Source: Colwellia sp.
GTDB lineage: Bacteria; Pseudomonadota; Gammaproteobacteria; Enterobacterales; Alteromonadaceae
Direction of reading: 5' to 3'
DNA length: 64,000 nt
NCBI RefSeq assembly: GCF_013214175.1
Contig: NZ_JABSPA010000006.1
Span: forward strand, 1 to 64,000
The translations under genes were made by a program, and so were the position numbers. Below, piece after piece: positions 36,754 to 45,427 of the stretch. The first letter of the stretch is position 1, and each line of letters begins with the position of its first letter. Below the pieces are notes generated by a model that made no database searches, was not told the DNA's origin, and saw only the letters and a list, made by a program, of their open reading frames with translations.

Positions 36754-36754
36754 C

Positions 36755-38290
36755 GTGGCCTATTCTCCTACACTCATGAGCAAGCCAACGCCAGCACAAC
36801 GTGATAGCGAAAATTTTAATTCGGTACCTTTTGATGCTGTATTAGAACAACCCGCCTACCTTACTAATTTAACCCAGCTACTTGATGAAAAAGACGATAC
36901 TAAAGCTTTGCAGTATTGCATTGAGCACTTTGTCGATAAAAGCAAACTGACCTCAGCTAAAACCGTCAGGAATGCCTTGCTTAGACTGGTTGCTGATCTT
37001 GATGAGCAAATAAATGAGCAAGTAAATCATATTATTCATCACCCTAGACTGCAAAAGCTTGAAGCTTCATGGCGCGGCTTATGGCTATTGGTTAAACAAG
37101 CGGAAGGTTATCGCAGTATAAAAATAAAAGTGCTCGATATGCGCTGGACCGAAGTCGTTAAAGACATCAGCAAAGCCATGGAATTTGATCAAAGCCAACT
37201 ATTTCAAAAAATATACAGTGATGAATACGGCACGCCCGGTGGTGAGCCTTATGGTGCCATTATTGGTGATTATGAAATTAGTCACCGCATCAGTAAAGAA
37301 CATCCCACCGATGATATCTCTACTTTAGCGGGCATAGCACAAATAGCCGCAGCGTCTTTTTCACCCTTTATCGCTGCTGCCGCCAGTGACTTATTTGGTA
37401 TGGATGATTTTTCTGGTTTAGGGCAACCGATAGATTACGAGAAAATATTTACCCAAACAGAATACATCAAGTGGAATACCTTAAGAAAATCAGCCGATAC
37501 CCGCTTTGTTGGCTTAGCTTTACCTAAAATATTAATGCGCCGGCCTTACCAAACAACTATGGGCAGTTATAAAGGCATTAATTTTTATGAAAAAAGCTCT
37601 GCAAATGGTGAGAACAACCTTTGGGGCAATGCCTGTTACGCTTTTGGCTGTATTTTAATTAGAGAATTTGCCGATATAGGTTGGTTTGGTCACATTCGTG
37701 GCGCGCCGAGAAATCAACTCTCTGGTGGTGTTTTTAAAGAATTAGCGGTAGATAGCCACGCCACCGATGCCAACGATATTGCTTTTAAACCAACGACTAA
37801 TGTCATTATTACTGATGCTATCGAAAAGAATATTAGTGAACTAGGCTTTATCCCCCTTTGCCAAGGTTATTTATCACCTTACACCACATTTTATAATAAC
37901 CAGTCGATACACAAACCTAAAAAATACAACAACCTAGATGTAAATACCAATGCAAAAATATCGTCTATGCTGCAGCATGTATTGTGTGGCGCGAGAATAT
38001 CCCATTTTATTAAATTAATGGTGCGCGACAAAATTGGCTCTTTTATCAGCGCCGATAAATGTGAAGATTACATCAGACAGTGGTTGATGAAATACACCAC
38101 GGGCAGTGAAGATCTAGACTGGCAAGAACAAGCAAAATATCCTTTAAAAGAAGGCTATGTACGGGTAAAAGAGCATCCCAATAAACCAGGGCATTATTTA
38201 TGTGTTATCCACATACAACCCCATTATCAGCTAGACCAAATGGTTTCAGAGCTGGAGCTAGTGACTGAACTAGCCTCTTTTAGGAAGTAA
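36755..38290 (+). CDS. TssC2, second TssC-family sheath-like protein
   Basis: 511 aa, starting with GTG (an internal ATG at 36776 is an alternative). It keeps the TssC plan: KLEASWRGLWLL, EFDQSQLFQKIYSDEYGTPGG, GAIIGDYE, HIRGAPRNQLSGG and ISHFIKLMVRDKIGSF. It is clearly divergent from TssC1. Paralogous TssC pairs also occur elsewhere, for example TssC40/TssC41 in Agrobacterium. It may cap the sheath or sit at the baseplate end. tssE follows 2 bp later. Confidence 0.9.
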   Translation: MAYSPTLMSKPTPAQRDSENFNSVPFDAVLEQPAYLTNLTQLLDEKDDTKALQYCIEHFVDKSKLTSAKTVRNALLRLVADLDEQINEQVNHIIHHPRLQKLEASWRGLWLLVKQAEGYRSIKIKVLDMRWTEVVKDISKAMEFDQSQLFQKIYSDEYGTPGGEPYGAIIGDYEISHRISKEHPTDDISTLAGIAQIAAASFSPFIAAAASDLFGMDDFSGLGQPIDYEKIFTQTEYIKWNTLRKSADTRFVGLALPKILMRRPYQTTMGSYKGINFYEKSSANGENNLWGNACYAFGCILIREFADIGWFGHIRGAPRNQLSGGVFKELAVDSHATDANDIAFKPTTNVIITDAIEKNISELGFIPLCQGYLSPYTTFYNNQSIHKPKKYNNLDVNTNAKISSMLQHVLCGARISHFIKLMVRDKIGSFISADKCEDYIRQWLMKYTTGSEDLDWQEQAKYPLKEGYVRVKEHPNKPGHYLCVIHIQPHYQLDQMVSELELVTELASFRK

Positions 38291-38292
38291 CC

Positions 38293-38781
38293 ATGGCGCG
38301 TATTGATAAAGACAAGAAATTACGACCTTCAATTTTAGACCGGCTCTTTGATGATGAACCTCATAATCAAGTCGAGAAAAAATTGGAGCATCACCAAGTA
38401 TTAAAACAATTACGCAGCAGTATTCGCCGAGACTTAGAATCCCTGTTAAATACCCGTTTTCACTTAATACAACCAAGCAGTGACTTGACCGAAGTTGATA
38501 AATCCATATTTAATTATGGTTTGCCCGACCTTGCCACAGTCAACATCATGGATGTTGAGCGACGCAAAAAGTTTATCAGTCATTTAGAAAGTACCTTGAA
38601 AAGTTATGAGCCTAGATTTAAATCTGTCAGTGTCTCTTTCATTGAAAACGCCGACAACATAGATAGAACCTTACGTTTTCGTATTGATACTGTTATTTAC
38701 GCAGATCCACTGCCAGAAGTTGTTGTTTATGACTCGATACTTGACTCGGTGACTCGCGCTGTAAGCGTTAAGGAACTTTAA
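38293..38781 (+). CDS. tssE: TssE, gp25-like baseplate protein
   Basis: 162 aa. RPSILDRLFDDEP near the N-terminus and the gp25/GPW domain with IRRDLESLLNTR and NYGLPDLA are diagnostic. TssE joins TssF and TssG in the baseplate wedge. Its last 20 codons are the source of the repeated segments downstream. Confidence 0.94.
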   Translation: MARIDKDKKLRPSILDRLFDDEPHNQVEKKLEHHQVLKQLRSSIRRDLESLLNTRFHLIQPSSDLTEVDKSIFNYGLPDLATVNIMDVERRKKFISHLESTLKSYEPRFKSVSVSFIENADNIDRTLRFRIDTVIYADPLPEVVVYDSILDSVTRAVSVKEL

Positions 38782-38783
38782 TT

Positions 38784-38882
38784 ATGTCTGATGAGCTACT
38801 ACCCCAAGTTGTTGTTTATGATTCTATTATTGACCCTATGCTTGACTCCGTGACTCGTGCTGTTAGCGTTAAGGAACTTTAA
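38784..38882 (+). pseudogene. Micro-ORF 1: TssF start fused to TssE end (32 aa)
   Basis: Begins exactly like TssF (MSDELLP) and continues in frame into a copy of the TssE C-terminus (QVVVYDSI, then DSVTRAVSVKEL), with a stop like that of tssE. It has the same upstream AAGGAACTT. It arises from tandem duplication of the tssE/tssF junction. It could be translated, but I expect no separate function. Confidence 0.8.
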
Positions 38883-38884
38883 CC

Positions 38885-38980
38885 ATGTCCGATGAACTAC
38901 TCCAGAAACATTTGTTTATTACCCTATGCTTGACTCTGCCTTGCTATTTAATGCGCGCTGTAAGCGTTAAGGAAGTTTAA
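38885..38980 (+). pseudogene. Micro-ORF 2: second junction copy (31 aa)
   Basis: Begins MSDELLQ and ends RAVSVKEV, so both the TssF-like start and the TssE-like end survive, while the middle has shifted frame and reads through unrelated residues. The real tssF start follows 2 bp later. Repeat spacing is 101 bp, then 98 bp. Confidence 0.78.
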
Positions 38981-38982
38981 TT

Positions 38983-40818
38983 ATGTCCGATGAGCTATTA
39001 CCCTTTTATGAAAAAGAGTTGGTCTATATACGCCAACTTGGTGGAGAGTTCTCAAAAGAGCACCCTAAAATCGCCTCACGTTTAGGCATTAATAATGACA
39101 GTATTGAAGACCCACATGTTTCTCGTTTAATCGAGAGTTTTGCGTTTTTAAATGCCCGTATTCAGCATAAGCTAGACGATGACTTCCCTGAAATAAGTGA
39201 TGCTTTGCTTGGTACCTTGTACCCGCATTATCAGCGTCCCATTCCGGCTATGTCGATTGTGCAATTTGTTGCCGACAAAGAGCAGTTAGATTCAAATTAC
39301 ACCATTGCCAGTGGTACCTTATTAGAGACCACACAATTTCAAGGTGAGAATTGCCGTTTTACCACCAATTATGAAATCCCCTTACTGCCTATTGAAGTTG
39401 TATCAGCAAGTTTAATGGCTAAGCCCTTTTTTACCCCAGGCTCTGCCAAGATTAGAGGCGCAGAAAGTGTACTTAAGCTGTCACTGAAAACCTTTTCTAA
39501 AGATATTAATTTCGCCGATTTAGCAGTAGATAAGCTACGCTTTTATCTTAAAGGGCAAGCGCAACATATTAACCCGCTGTATGAGATGTTGCTCAATGAT
39601 TGTAATCGCACTTTTATGGCCATTTCAGAGCAAGATACTCAACCTGTTGATTTGGGCATCAAGGCTATTCAACCAGTGGGTTTTTCCACCAGTGAAGGCA
39701 TGTTGCCCTACCCCGACGCTTCTTTTATTGGTTACCGGTTATTAACCGAGTATTTCGCCTTTCCAGAAAAGTTTATGTTCATTGATATTGTTGGCTTGGC
39801 GGATAAGTTAGCCACACATAACAGTGATACCTTAGATTTTTATATCTACCTCAATGAGAGCAATGTTGAACTTGAGCATAATATTTCTAAGGCAACATTT
39901 AATCTAGGTTGTACACCTGTAGTCAATTTATTTGCCCACAGCGCTGACCCAATAAAACTTGAACATACCCAACACGAGTATAAAGTTACCCCAGACTCAC
40001 GTCGCTCAACTGGCTATGAAGTTTATAGTATTGACCAAGTGACCGCGTCTTCTTATTACGGTGACGATGTTGATTTTCTGCCCTTTTATGGCATGAATCA
40101 CGAGCAGCAAGAAAGTAATTCTCATGCATTTTGGTTTGCTGCCCGTCGTAATGCCAAACTTGATACTTATGATAGAGATGAAGGCACAGATGTGTTTTTA
40201 TCCTTAGTGGATTTATCGTTTAATCCAAATATCCCAGAAGATCGCACCATCACTATTGAAACCACCTGTAGTAATAGGGATTTGCCGCAAAAACTGCCCT
40301 ATTCAGTGGGTGAGTCGCAACTGCAATGTACCGACAGTGCGCCACCGTGTTCAGCAATACGTTACTTAATGCAGCCTACTGCGGTGATTAGACCACCGCT
40401 TCGAGATCATGCTAGATGGCGATTAATTTCTCACTTAAATCTGAATTTTTTATCGATAACAGGTGGCAGTGACGCCTGCTTAGCCTTAAAAGAAATTCTA
40501 CGTTTATATGATTTTAAGGGCTCAGCGGTTACCCGTACCTTAATAGAGTCGATTACCCAAGTACAAGCGAAACCGATAAGTGCACCATTGACTATTGATG
40601 GCCATACCGCCATGTGTCGCGGCATCGAAATCACAGTGAATATTGATGACTCGTTACTTAGCGGCAGTAGTGTTTTCCTTTTTTCTACCGTATTGGAACA
40701 CTTTTTTGGCTTGTATTGCTCGATTAACTCTTTCACCCGATTACTGATAAAAACAAAAAATAAAGAAGGCTATTTAAAGAAATGTCCACCGCGAGCTGGC
40801 GAAAAAATACTGCTGTAA
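38983..40818 (+). CDS. tssF: TssF, T6SS baseplate protein
   Basis: 611 aa. LLPFYEKELVYIRQLGGEFSKE at the N-terminus, HPKIASRLG, VSRLIESFAFLNARI, and FPEISDALLGTLYPHY are the family signature. TssF and TssG form the core of the baseplate wedge. The ATG follows the triplicated junction; the 3' end overlaps tssG by 37 bp. Confidence 0.96.
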   Translation: MSDELLPFYEKELVYIRQLGGEFSKEHPKIASRLGINNDSIEDPHVSRLIESFAFLNARIQHKLDDDFPEISDALLGTLYPHYQRPIPAMSIVQFVADKEQLDSNYTIASGTLLETTQFQGENCRFTTNYEIPLLPIEVVSASLMAKPFFTPGSAKIRGAESVLKLSLKTFSKDINFADLAVDKLRFYLKGQAQHINPLYEMLLNDCNRTFMAISEQDTQPVDLGIKAIQPVGFSTSEGMLPYPDASFIGYRLLTEYFAFPEKFMFIDIVGLADKLATHNSDTLDFYIYLNESNVELEHNISKATFNLGCTPVVNLFAHSADPIKLEHTQHEYKVTPDSRRSTGYEVYSIDQVTASSYYGDDVDFLPFYGMNHEQQESNSHAFWFAARRNAKLDTYDRDEGTDVFLSLVDLSFNPNIPEDRTITIETTCSNRDLPQKLPYSVGESQLQCTDSAPPCSAIRYLMQPTAVIRPPLRDHARWRLISHLNLNFLSITGGSDACLALKEILRLYDFKGSAVTRTLIESITQVQAKPISAPLTIDGHTAMCRGIEITVNIDDSLLSGSSVFLFSTVLEHFFGLYCSINSFTRLLIKTKNKEGYLKKCPPRAGEKILL

Positions 40819-41957
40819 TTGATAAATTAGCTCAGCAGCCTTATCTGTTTTCCTTTAAGCAGGCTGTTAGGGTAATTGAGCGCAGCAATAACTATAACGA
40901 CATGGTTGAAACTTCGGCAATTCAATCTGTGGGCCGCTTTATGCCGCCTCAATCTGAATGCATACGCTTTACCAGCCGCCAATCGCTATCATTTCCTTCC
41001 GCTGAAATTTCATCGATTGAACCCTTGTATCAAGATAACAAAGAAAATAATCAATGGAAAATGGAGCTGAATTTTATTGGTTTAACCGGTAGTAATGGTG
41101 TACTGCCTTATCACTATACTGAAACGGTATTAAAACGCTTAAAACTTAAAGACAAAACCATTAGTGAGTTCTTTAATTTATTTAATCACCGAACTGCATC
41201 GTTATTTTTTCAGTCATCGGTTAAATACTTTGCTCCACTAGAGTATGAACGCTGCCGTTTAGCAAATAACAGTTCGACCCTAACGAGTAATGGTCAAACG
41301 AATAGCACTCAAAAAAATAGGGCCGACAGCAGTAAAGCTAAAACAGATAATTTCACCCAAATGTTACTGTCATTGATTGGATTAGGCACAGCTAACCTAA
41401 CAGACCGCCTTTACACCAAAGATGAATCATTACTGCGTTATGCCGGCCTGTTAAGTAGCTCGGTGCGCACAGCCTCTGGTCTCAAACAAATTCTTGAAAG
41501 CCACTTTAACTTACCGGTTGAGATAAAAGAATTTGTTGGTCAATGGCAGCCCTTGATTGACGATGTCAGAACAAGAATGCCCATGAACGGTGATGCTGGA
41601 CAAAATAATCAATTAGGCAAAACTGTGATGTTAGGCAAAAAAGGTTTTTTCGCTCAGGGTAAAATAAATATTATTTTGGGGCCTCTCACGGCTAAGCAAT
41701 TAAAGCAGTTCACTCCACAAACCCCTCATCTTAAAGCGTTGGATGAACTTGTTCGCCTGTATCTAGGCTTTGAACATGATTATAGTTTTATCTTGCGTAC
41801 GCTAAAAAAAGATCGGCCTAGTAAGGTGAGTTTTTCGGCTAACAACAAACCCATTTTAGGCTGGACCAGCTGGTTATCTAGTAGGCCTTCAGGTGCTGAA
41901 CACGGTAATACAAGTGGTGACAATACTGTGATAGATATACCGATTTCGGTGAGGTAA
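40782..41957 (+). CDS. tssG: TssG, T6SS baseplate protein
   Basis: 391 aa. FSFKQAVRVIER, then FTSRQSLSFPSAEI, FIGLTGSNGVLPYHYTETV and FFNLFNHRTASLFFQ are typical TssG motifs. A Ser/Thr/Asn-rich insertion lies near 165-190. The 37-bp overlap with tssF indicates coupled translation. Confidence 0.95.
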   Translation: MSTASWRKNTAVIDKLAQQPYLFSFKQAVRVIERSNNYNDMVETSAIQSVGRFMPPQSECIRFTSRQSLSFPSAEISSIEPLYQDNKENNQWKMELNFIGLTGSNGVLPYHYTETVLKRLKLKDKTISEFFNLFNHRTASLFFQSSVKYFAPLEYERCRLANNSSTLTSNGQTNSTQKNRADSSKAKTDNFTQMLLSLIGLGTANLTDRLYTKDESLLRYAGLLSSSVRTASGLKQILESHFNLPVEIKEFVGQWQPLIDDVRTRMPMNGDAGQNNQLGKTVMLGKKGFFAQGKINIILGPLTAKQLKQFTPQTPHLKALDELVRLYLGFEHDYSFILRTLKKDRPSKVSFSANNKPILGWTSWLSSRPSGAEHGNTSGDNTVIDIPISVR

Positions 41958-41960
41958 CAG

Positions 41961-42434
41961 ATGATAAATTCTAACCGTCATAGTAACAAACAACATTTGC
42001 CATTAAGGCGACTTTATTCGCTATTAGCTTTGTTGGCTATGACTACGATCAGTGCTTGCTCTAGCAGAGTTGCTAATGAGCTAACGGATATTACCGTGCT
42101 GGCACAAGGTGAAAGTATCAAAGAAAGGCCCGAAATGGCCGAGGCTTGTAAAGGTTTTTATGTTAGCCCAGAAAAGCTAAAAGATTTTTTCCAATACGCT
42201 GCGTTAACCCATGAAGAGCGAGTTAATAACAATTATGAAAAACTGCCTTGTTACTCTTCAGGCACCGCTTATTTAGGTGATGATGAGATCCAATGGGTGC
42301 TTAGAGCAGGTGGTGTCGGTGAGTTTCAAAGCCTACAGCATAAAACGCAAAACAATAACCAAGATCAGACACAAAAAAGTTTCACCAAAATTTGCGGCGT
42401 ATCATGCTGCGACAATGTACAAGGCGTTTGTTAG
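41961..42434 (+). CDS. Small Cys-rich lipoprotein in the T6SS operon, unknown
   Basis: 157 aa. An N-terminal basic region and hydrophobic helix end in the lipobox ISAC (Cys33). The mature part has Cys in CKGFYVS, LPCYSSG and a tail with CGVSCCDNVQGVC, and a WVLRAGGVGEF motif. It does not resemble TssJ, which is present elsewhere. A parallel frame runs on past the stop to 42486, so a frameshift near the 3' end is possible, but the Cys-rich tail looks genuine. It lies between tssG and clpV; the role is unknown. Confidence 0.7.
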   Translation: MINSNRHSNKQHLPLRRLYSLLALLAMTTISACSSRVANELTDITVLAQGESIKERPEMAEACKGFYVSPEKLKDFFQYAALTHEERVNNNYEKLPCYSSGTAYLGDDEIQWVLRAGGVGEFQSLQHKTQNNNQDQTQKSFTKICGVSCCDNVQGVC

Positions 42435-42516
42435 TACCAACACTACTGGTGAACAAGTGGGCAATTATTTAATGAAATGTGTATAAATTAACATCACGTG
42501 AAAAAAGGGAATAGAT

Positions 42517-45258
42517 ATGGTTACAATTGATTTAAAATCATTAGTCGGTAGGTTGAATGAAACCTCTCGCAATGCGCTAGAAGGAGCTGCGGGACTTTGT
42601 CTTTCACGTACTCATTATAATGTCGAAATTGAACATTGGTTATTAAAATTATTAGAAGTACCCGATAGTGATATCTTGGCGATTTTTGATAAATTTGATA
42701 TCGACTTAGGCAAACTTCATCAAGACTTAAACCGAGAATTAGACCGTATTAAAGGTGGCAATACCAGAGCACCGGCATTATCACCAAGTATTGTTGATAT
42801 CAGCAAAAATGCTTGGATGCTAGCTTCCGTGGAATATGGTCATAACGTAGCAACTTCAGCCCATATTTTAACGGCCTTAATGCTCGATGATACTTTACGT
42901 CAATCAACGTCAGCATTGTCGGGTGAGTTAAACAAAATTCAACCTGAATCATTACGCGAAGTAACCCGCGCTATTGTCGGTACTACCGCTGAATCACTAT
43001 CAAGCGCTATGGGCGACACCTCTAACGGCAGTGCGCCAGCTATTGGTGCGCCAAGTAAAACACCATCGTTAGATAAATTCACCATCAATTTAACCGATGA
43101 GGCCAAACAAGGCAAAATCGATCCCATTTTAGGGCGTGATGAAGAAATTAGACAAATCATTGATATTCTAATTCGTCGCCGTCAAAACAACCCAATTTTA
43201 ACCGGTGAAGCCGGTGTCGGTAAAACTGCAGTAGTGGAAGGTTTTGCCCTGCGTATTGCGGCTGGTGATGTGCCTGATGCCTTAAAAGATGTTTGTGTAC
43301 GCACCTTAGACCTAGGTTTATTACAAGCGGGTGCCAGTGTTAAAGGTGAGTTTGAAAATCGTTTAAAGTCTGTGATTGCTGAAGTTAAAGCCTCGCCACA
43401 GCCTATTATTATGTTCATCGATGAAGCACATACTTTAATTGGTGCCGGTGGTAAAGAAGGTCAAGGCGATGCGGCTAACTTATTAAAGCCCGCTTTAGCC
43501 CGTGGTGAGTTACGCACCATAGCGGCAACGACTTGGGCAGAATATAAAAAATATTTTGAAAAAGATCCGGCCTTAACACGACGCTTCCAAGTGGTAAAAA
43601 TTGAAGAGCCAAGCGAAGAAAAAGCCATCAATATGATGCGCGCCATAGCGGAAGTATTACAAAACCATCACGGTGTCCGCATTATGGATGAAGCGATTGT
43701 TGATTCAGTTAAGTTATCAAGCCGTTATATTACTTCACGCCAATTGCCTGATAAGTCGGTAAGTCTACTCGATACCGCCTGTGCTAGGGTTTCTTTGAGC
43801 CAAAGTTCAACCCCAGAAGCCATTGAAAACACTCGCCGTAATATTACTCAAGCAAAAACCACAGTTAAATCATTGGAGCGTGAGCAAGCGACCTTAGGTG
43901 ATCATCAAGAAACTATTGATGAGTTAAATGCAGAACAAGCCTCGCTGAGCGAATTATTAGTGTCACAAGAAGCGCAGTGGCAAGAGGAAATGGCCCTAGT
44001 TGCTAAAATTCACAGCTTTCAGCAGCAAATCGAGCAGAGCCTAGCTGCGGCAGATAAGTCAGAGAAATCTGCTAAAACAGTTAAGTCTGCTAGCAGTGAA
44101 ATAGCTGAAAATACTAAAGCAGATGATAAAGCTGAGACTAAATTATTAACTGCCGATGAGATTGCCGCCACTAAGCAAGAATTACATGAGTTGATGGCAA
44201 GCTTAACTGAATTGCAAGGCGATGAGCCTATGATTCAAGTTAACGTCGGTAGTCAGGCTATTGCCGAAGTTGTTGCCAATTGGACCGGAATCCCGGTTGG
44301 TAAAATGGTTTCAAACGAAATCAAAGCAATTATGGGTCTAAAAGATACCTTACAAAAACGTATTATTGGTCAAGACCATGCATTAGAAGCAATAGCTGAA
44401 TGTATCAAAACATCACGTGCTGGCTTAACGGATCCACGTAAACCGGTCGGTGTATTCTTTATGGTTGGCTCAAGTGGTATTGGTAAAACCGAAACCGCCC
44501 TTGCCCTTGCTGATGAACTGTATGGCGGCGAGCAAAACATTACCTGCATCAATATGTCGGAGTTTAAAGAAGAGCATAAAGTTTCTATGCTGCTTGGCTC
44601 TCCTCCTGGTTATGTTGGTTACGGTGAAGGTGGTGTTTTAACTGAAGCTGCGCGTAGAAAACCGCACAGTATTATCTTATTGGATGAAATGGAAAAAGCG
44701 CATCCTGGTGTGCAAGATATTTTCTATAACTTATTTGATAAAGGTACCATCAAAGATGGTGAAGGTCGTGATATCGACTTTAGAAACACCATTATCATAA
44801 TGACCTCAAATGCTGGTGAAGAGCATATCCGTGCCATTTGTGCGCAGAGTGAAGAGCGACCGGATCCGGAAGTGTTATTAGATAACTTTCGACCACAGTT
44901 ACTTAACTATTTCAAACCAGCATTCCTTGGCCGTACCACAGTTATTCCTTATTACCCACTAGGTGATGAGGACTTACTGCAAATATGTAAAATCAATATG
45001 AACCGTATAGCTAAACGCGTTAAAGATCATTACAACGCCAGCTTTAGTTATGACGATGAAGTGATGTTACACATTTTAGCGAGAAGTCAGGAAGTTGATA
45101 CCGGTGCACGTAATATTGAAAATATTTTAACCCGTACCTTATTACCTGAAATGGCGGTTGAGTGTTTAACTAAACTTTCTAATAACGAGCAAATATCGCA
45201 TATAGAAGTCAATGTTACCGAAGAAGGTTTGTTTACTTACCAGATAACCAGTAAATAA
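42517..45258 (+). CDS. tssH: TssH (ClpV), sheath-recycling AAA+ ATPase
   Basis: 913 aa. A Clp N-domain (about 10-160) is followed by AAA1 with GEAGVGKTAVVEG (near 230), a coiled middle domain (about 430-560) and AAA2 with GSSGIGKTETALA (near 650), then the C-terminal D2 small domain. ClpV unfolds contracted TssB/TssC. AAGGGA precedes the ATG. A hairpin follows before the TPR genes. Confidence 0.96.
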   Translation: MVTIDLKSLVGRLNETSRNALEGAAGLCLSRTHYNVEIEHWLLKLLEVPDSDILAIFDKFDIDLGKLHQDLNRELDRIKGGNTRAPALSPSIVDISKNAWMLASVEYGHNVATSAHILTALMLDDTLRQSTSALSGELNKIQPESLREVTRAIVGTTAESLSSAMGDTSNGSAPAIGAPSKTPSLDKFTINLTDEAKQGKIDPILGRDEEIRQIIDILIRRRQNNPILTGEAGVGKTAVVEGFALRIAAGDVPDALKDVCVRTLDLGLLQAGASVKGEFENRLKSVIAEVKASPQPIIMFIDEAHTLIGAGGKEGQGDAANLLKPALARGELRTIAATTWAEYKKYFEKDPALTRRFQVVKIEEPSEEKAINMMRAIAEVLQNHHGVRIMDEAIVDSVKLSSRYITSRQLPDKSVSLLDTACARVSLSQSSTPEAIENTRRNITQAKTTVKSLEREQATLGDHQETIDELNAEQASLSELLVSQEAQWQEEMALVAKIHSFQQQIEQSLAAADKSEKSAKTVKSASSEIAENTKADDKAETKLLTADEIAATKQELHELMASLTELQGDEPMIQVNVGSQAIAEVVANWTGIPVGKMVSNEIKAIMGLKDTLQKRIIGQDHALEAIAECIKTSRAGLTDPRKPVGVFFMVGSSGIGKTETALALADELYGGEQNITCINMSEFKEEHKVSMLLGSPPGYVGYGEGGVLTEAARRKPHSIILLDEMEKAHPGVQDIFYNLFDKGTIKDGEGRDIDFRNTIIIMTSNAGEEHIRAICAQSEERPDPEVLLDNFRPQLLNYFKPAFLGRTTVIPYYPLGDEDLLQICKINMNRIAKRVKDHYNASFSYDDEVMLHILARSQEVDTGARNIENILTRTLLPEMAVECLTKLSNNEQISHIEVNVTEEGLFTYQITSK

Positions 45259-45281
45259 GCTGACGACTTATTAATGTGAAT

Positions 45282-45322
45282 AGCAGTAGTAGCAACTGAG
45301 CGTTTTAGTTGCGACTACTGCT
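45282..45322 (+). terminator. Strong hairpin after tssH
   Basis: A 16-bp arm beginning AGCAGTAGT pairs with a matching arm ending ACTACTGCT, with one mismatch and a 9-nt loop. No T tract follows, so it is a partial terminator or mRNA-stabilising element between clpV and the TPR genes. Confidence 0.6.
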
Positions 45323-45427
45323 AAGTTCACTTTATTAGTTTTTCACTATTTTTAACAGTCCAGTTCAAACTAACAATTAATAACCTGTGATGCTGCTAAT
45401 TCAGTAACATCTAATGAAGTACTTTTA

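Noticed and set aside
41961-42434. Considered as a second TssJ
   Set aside because: No transthyretin-like strand pattern and many cysteines; an unambiguous TssJ is encoded at 30408-30977.
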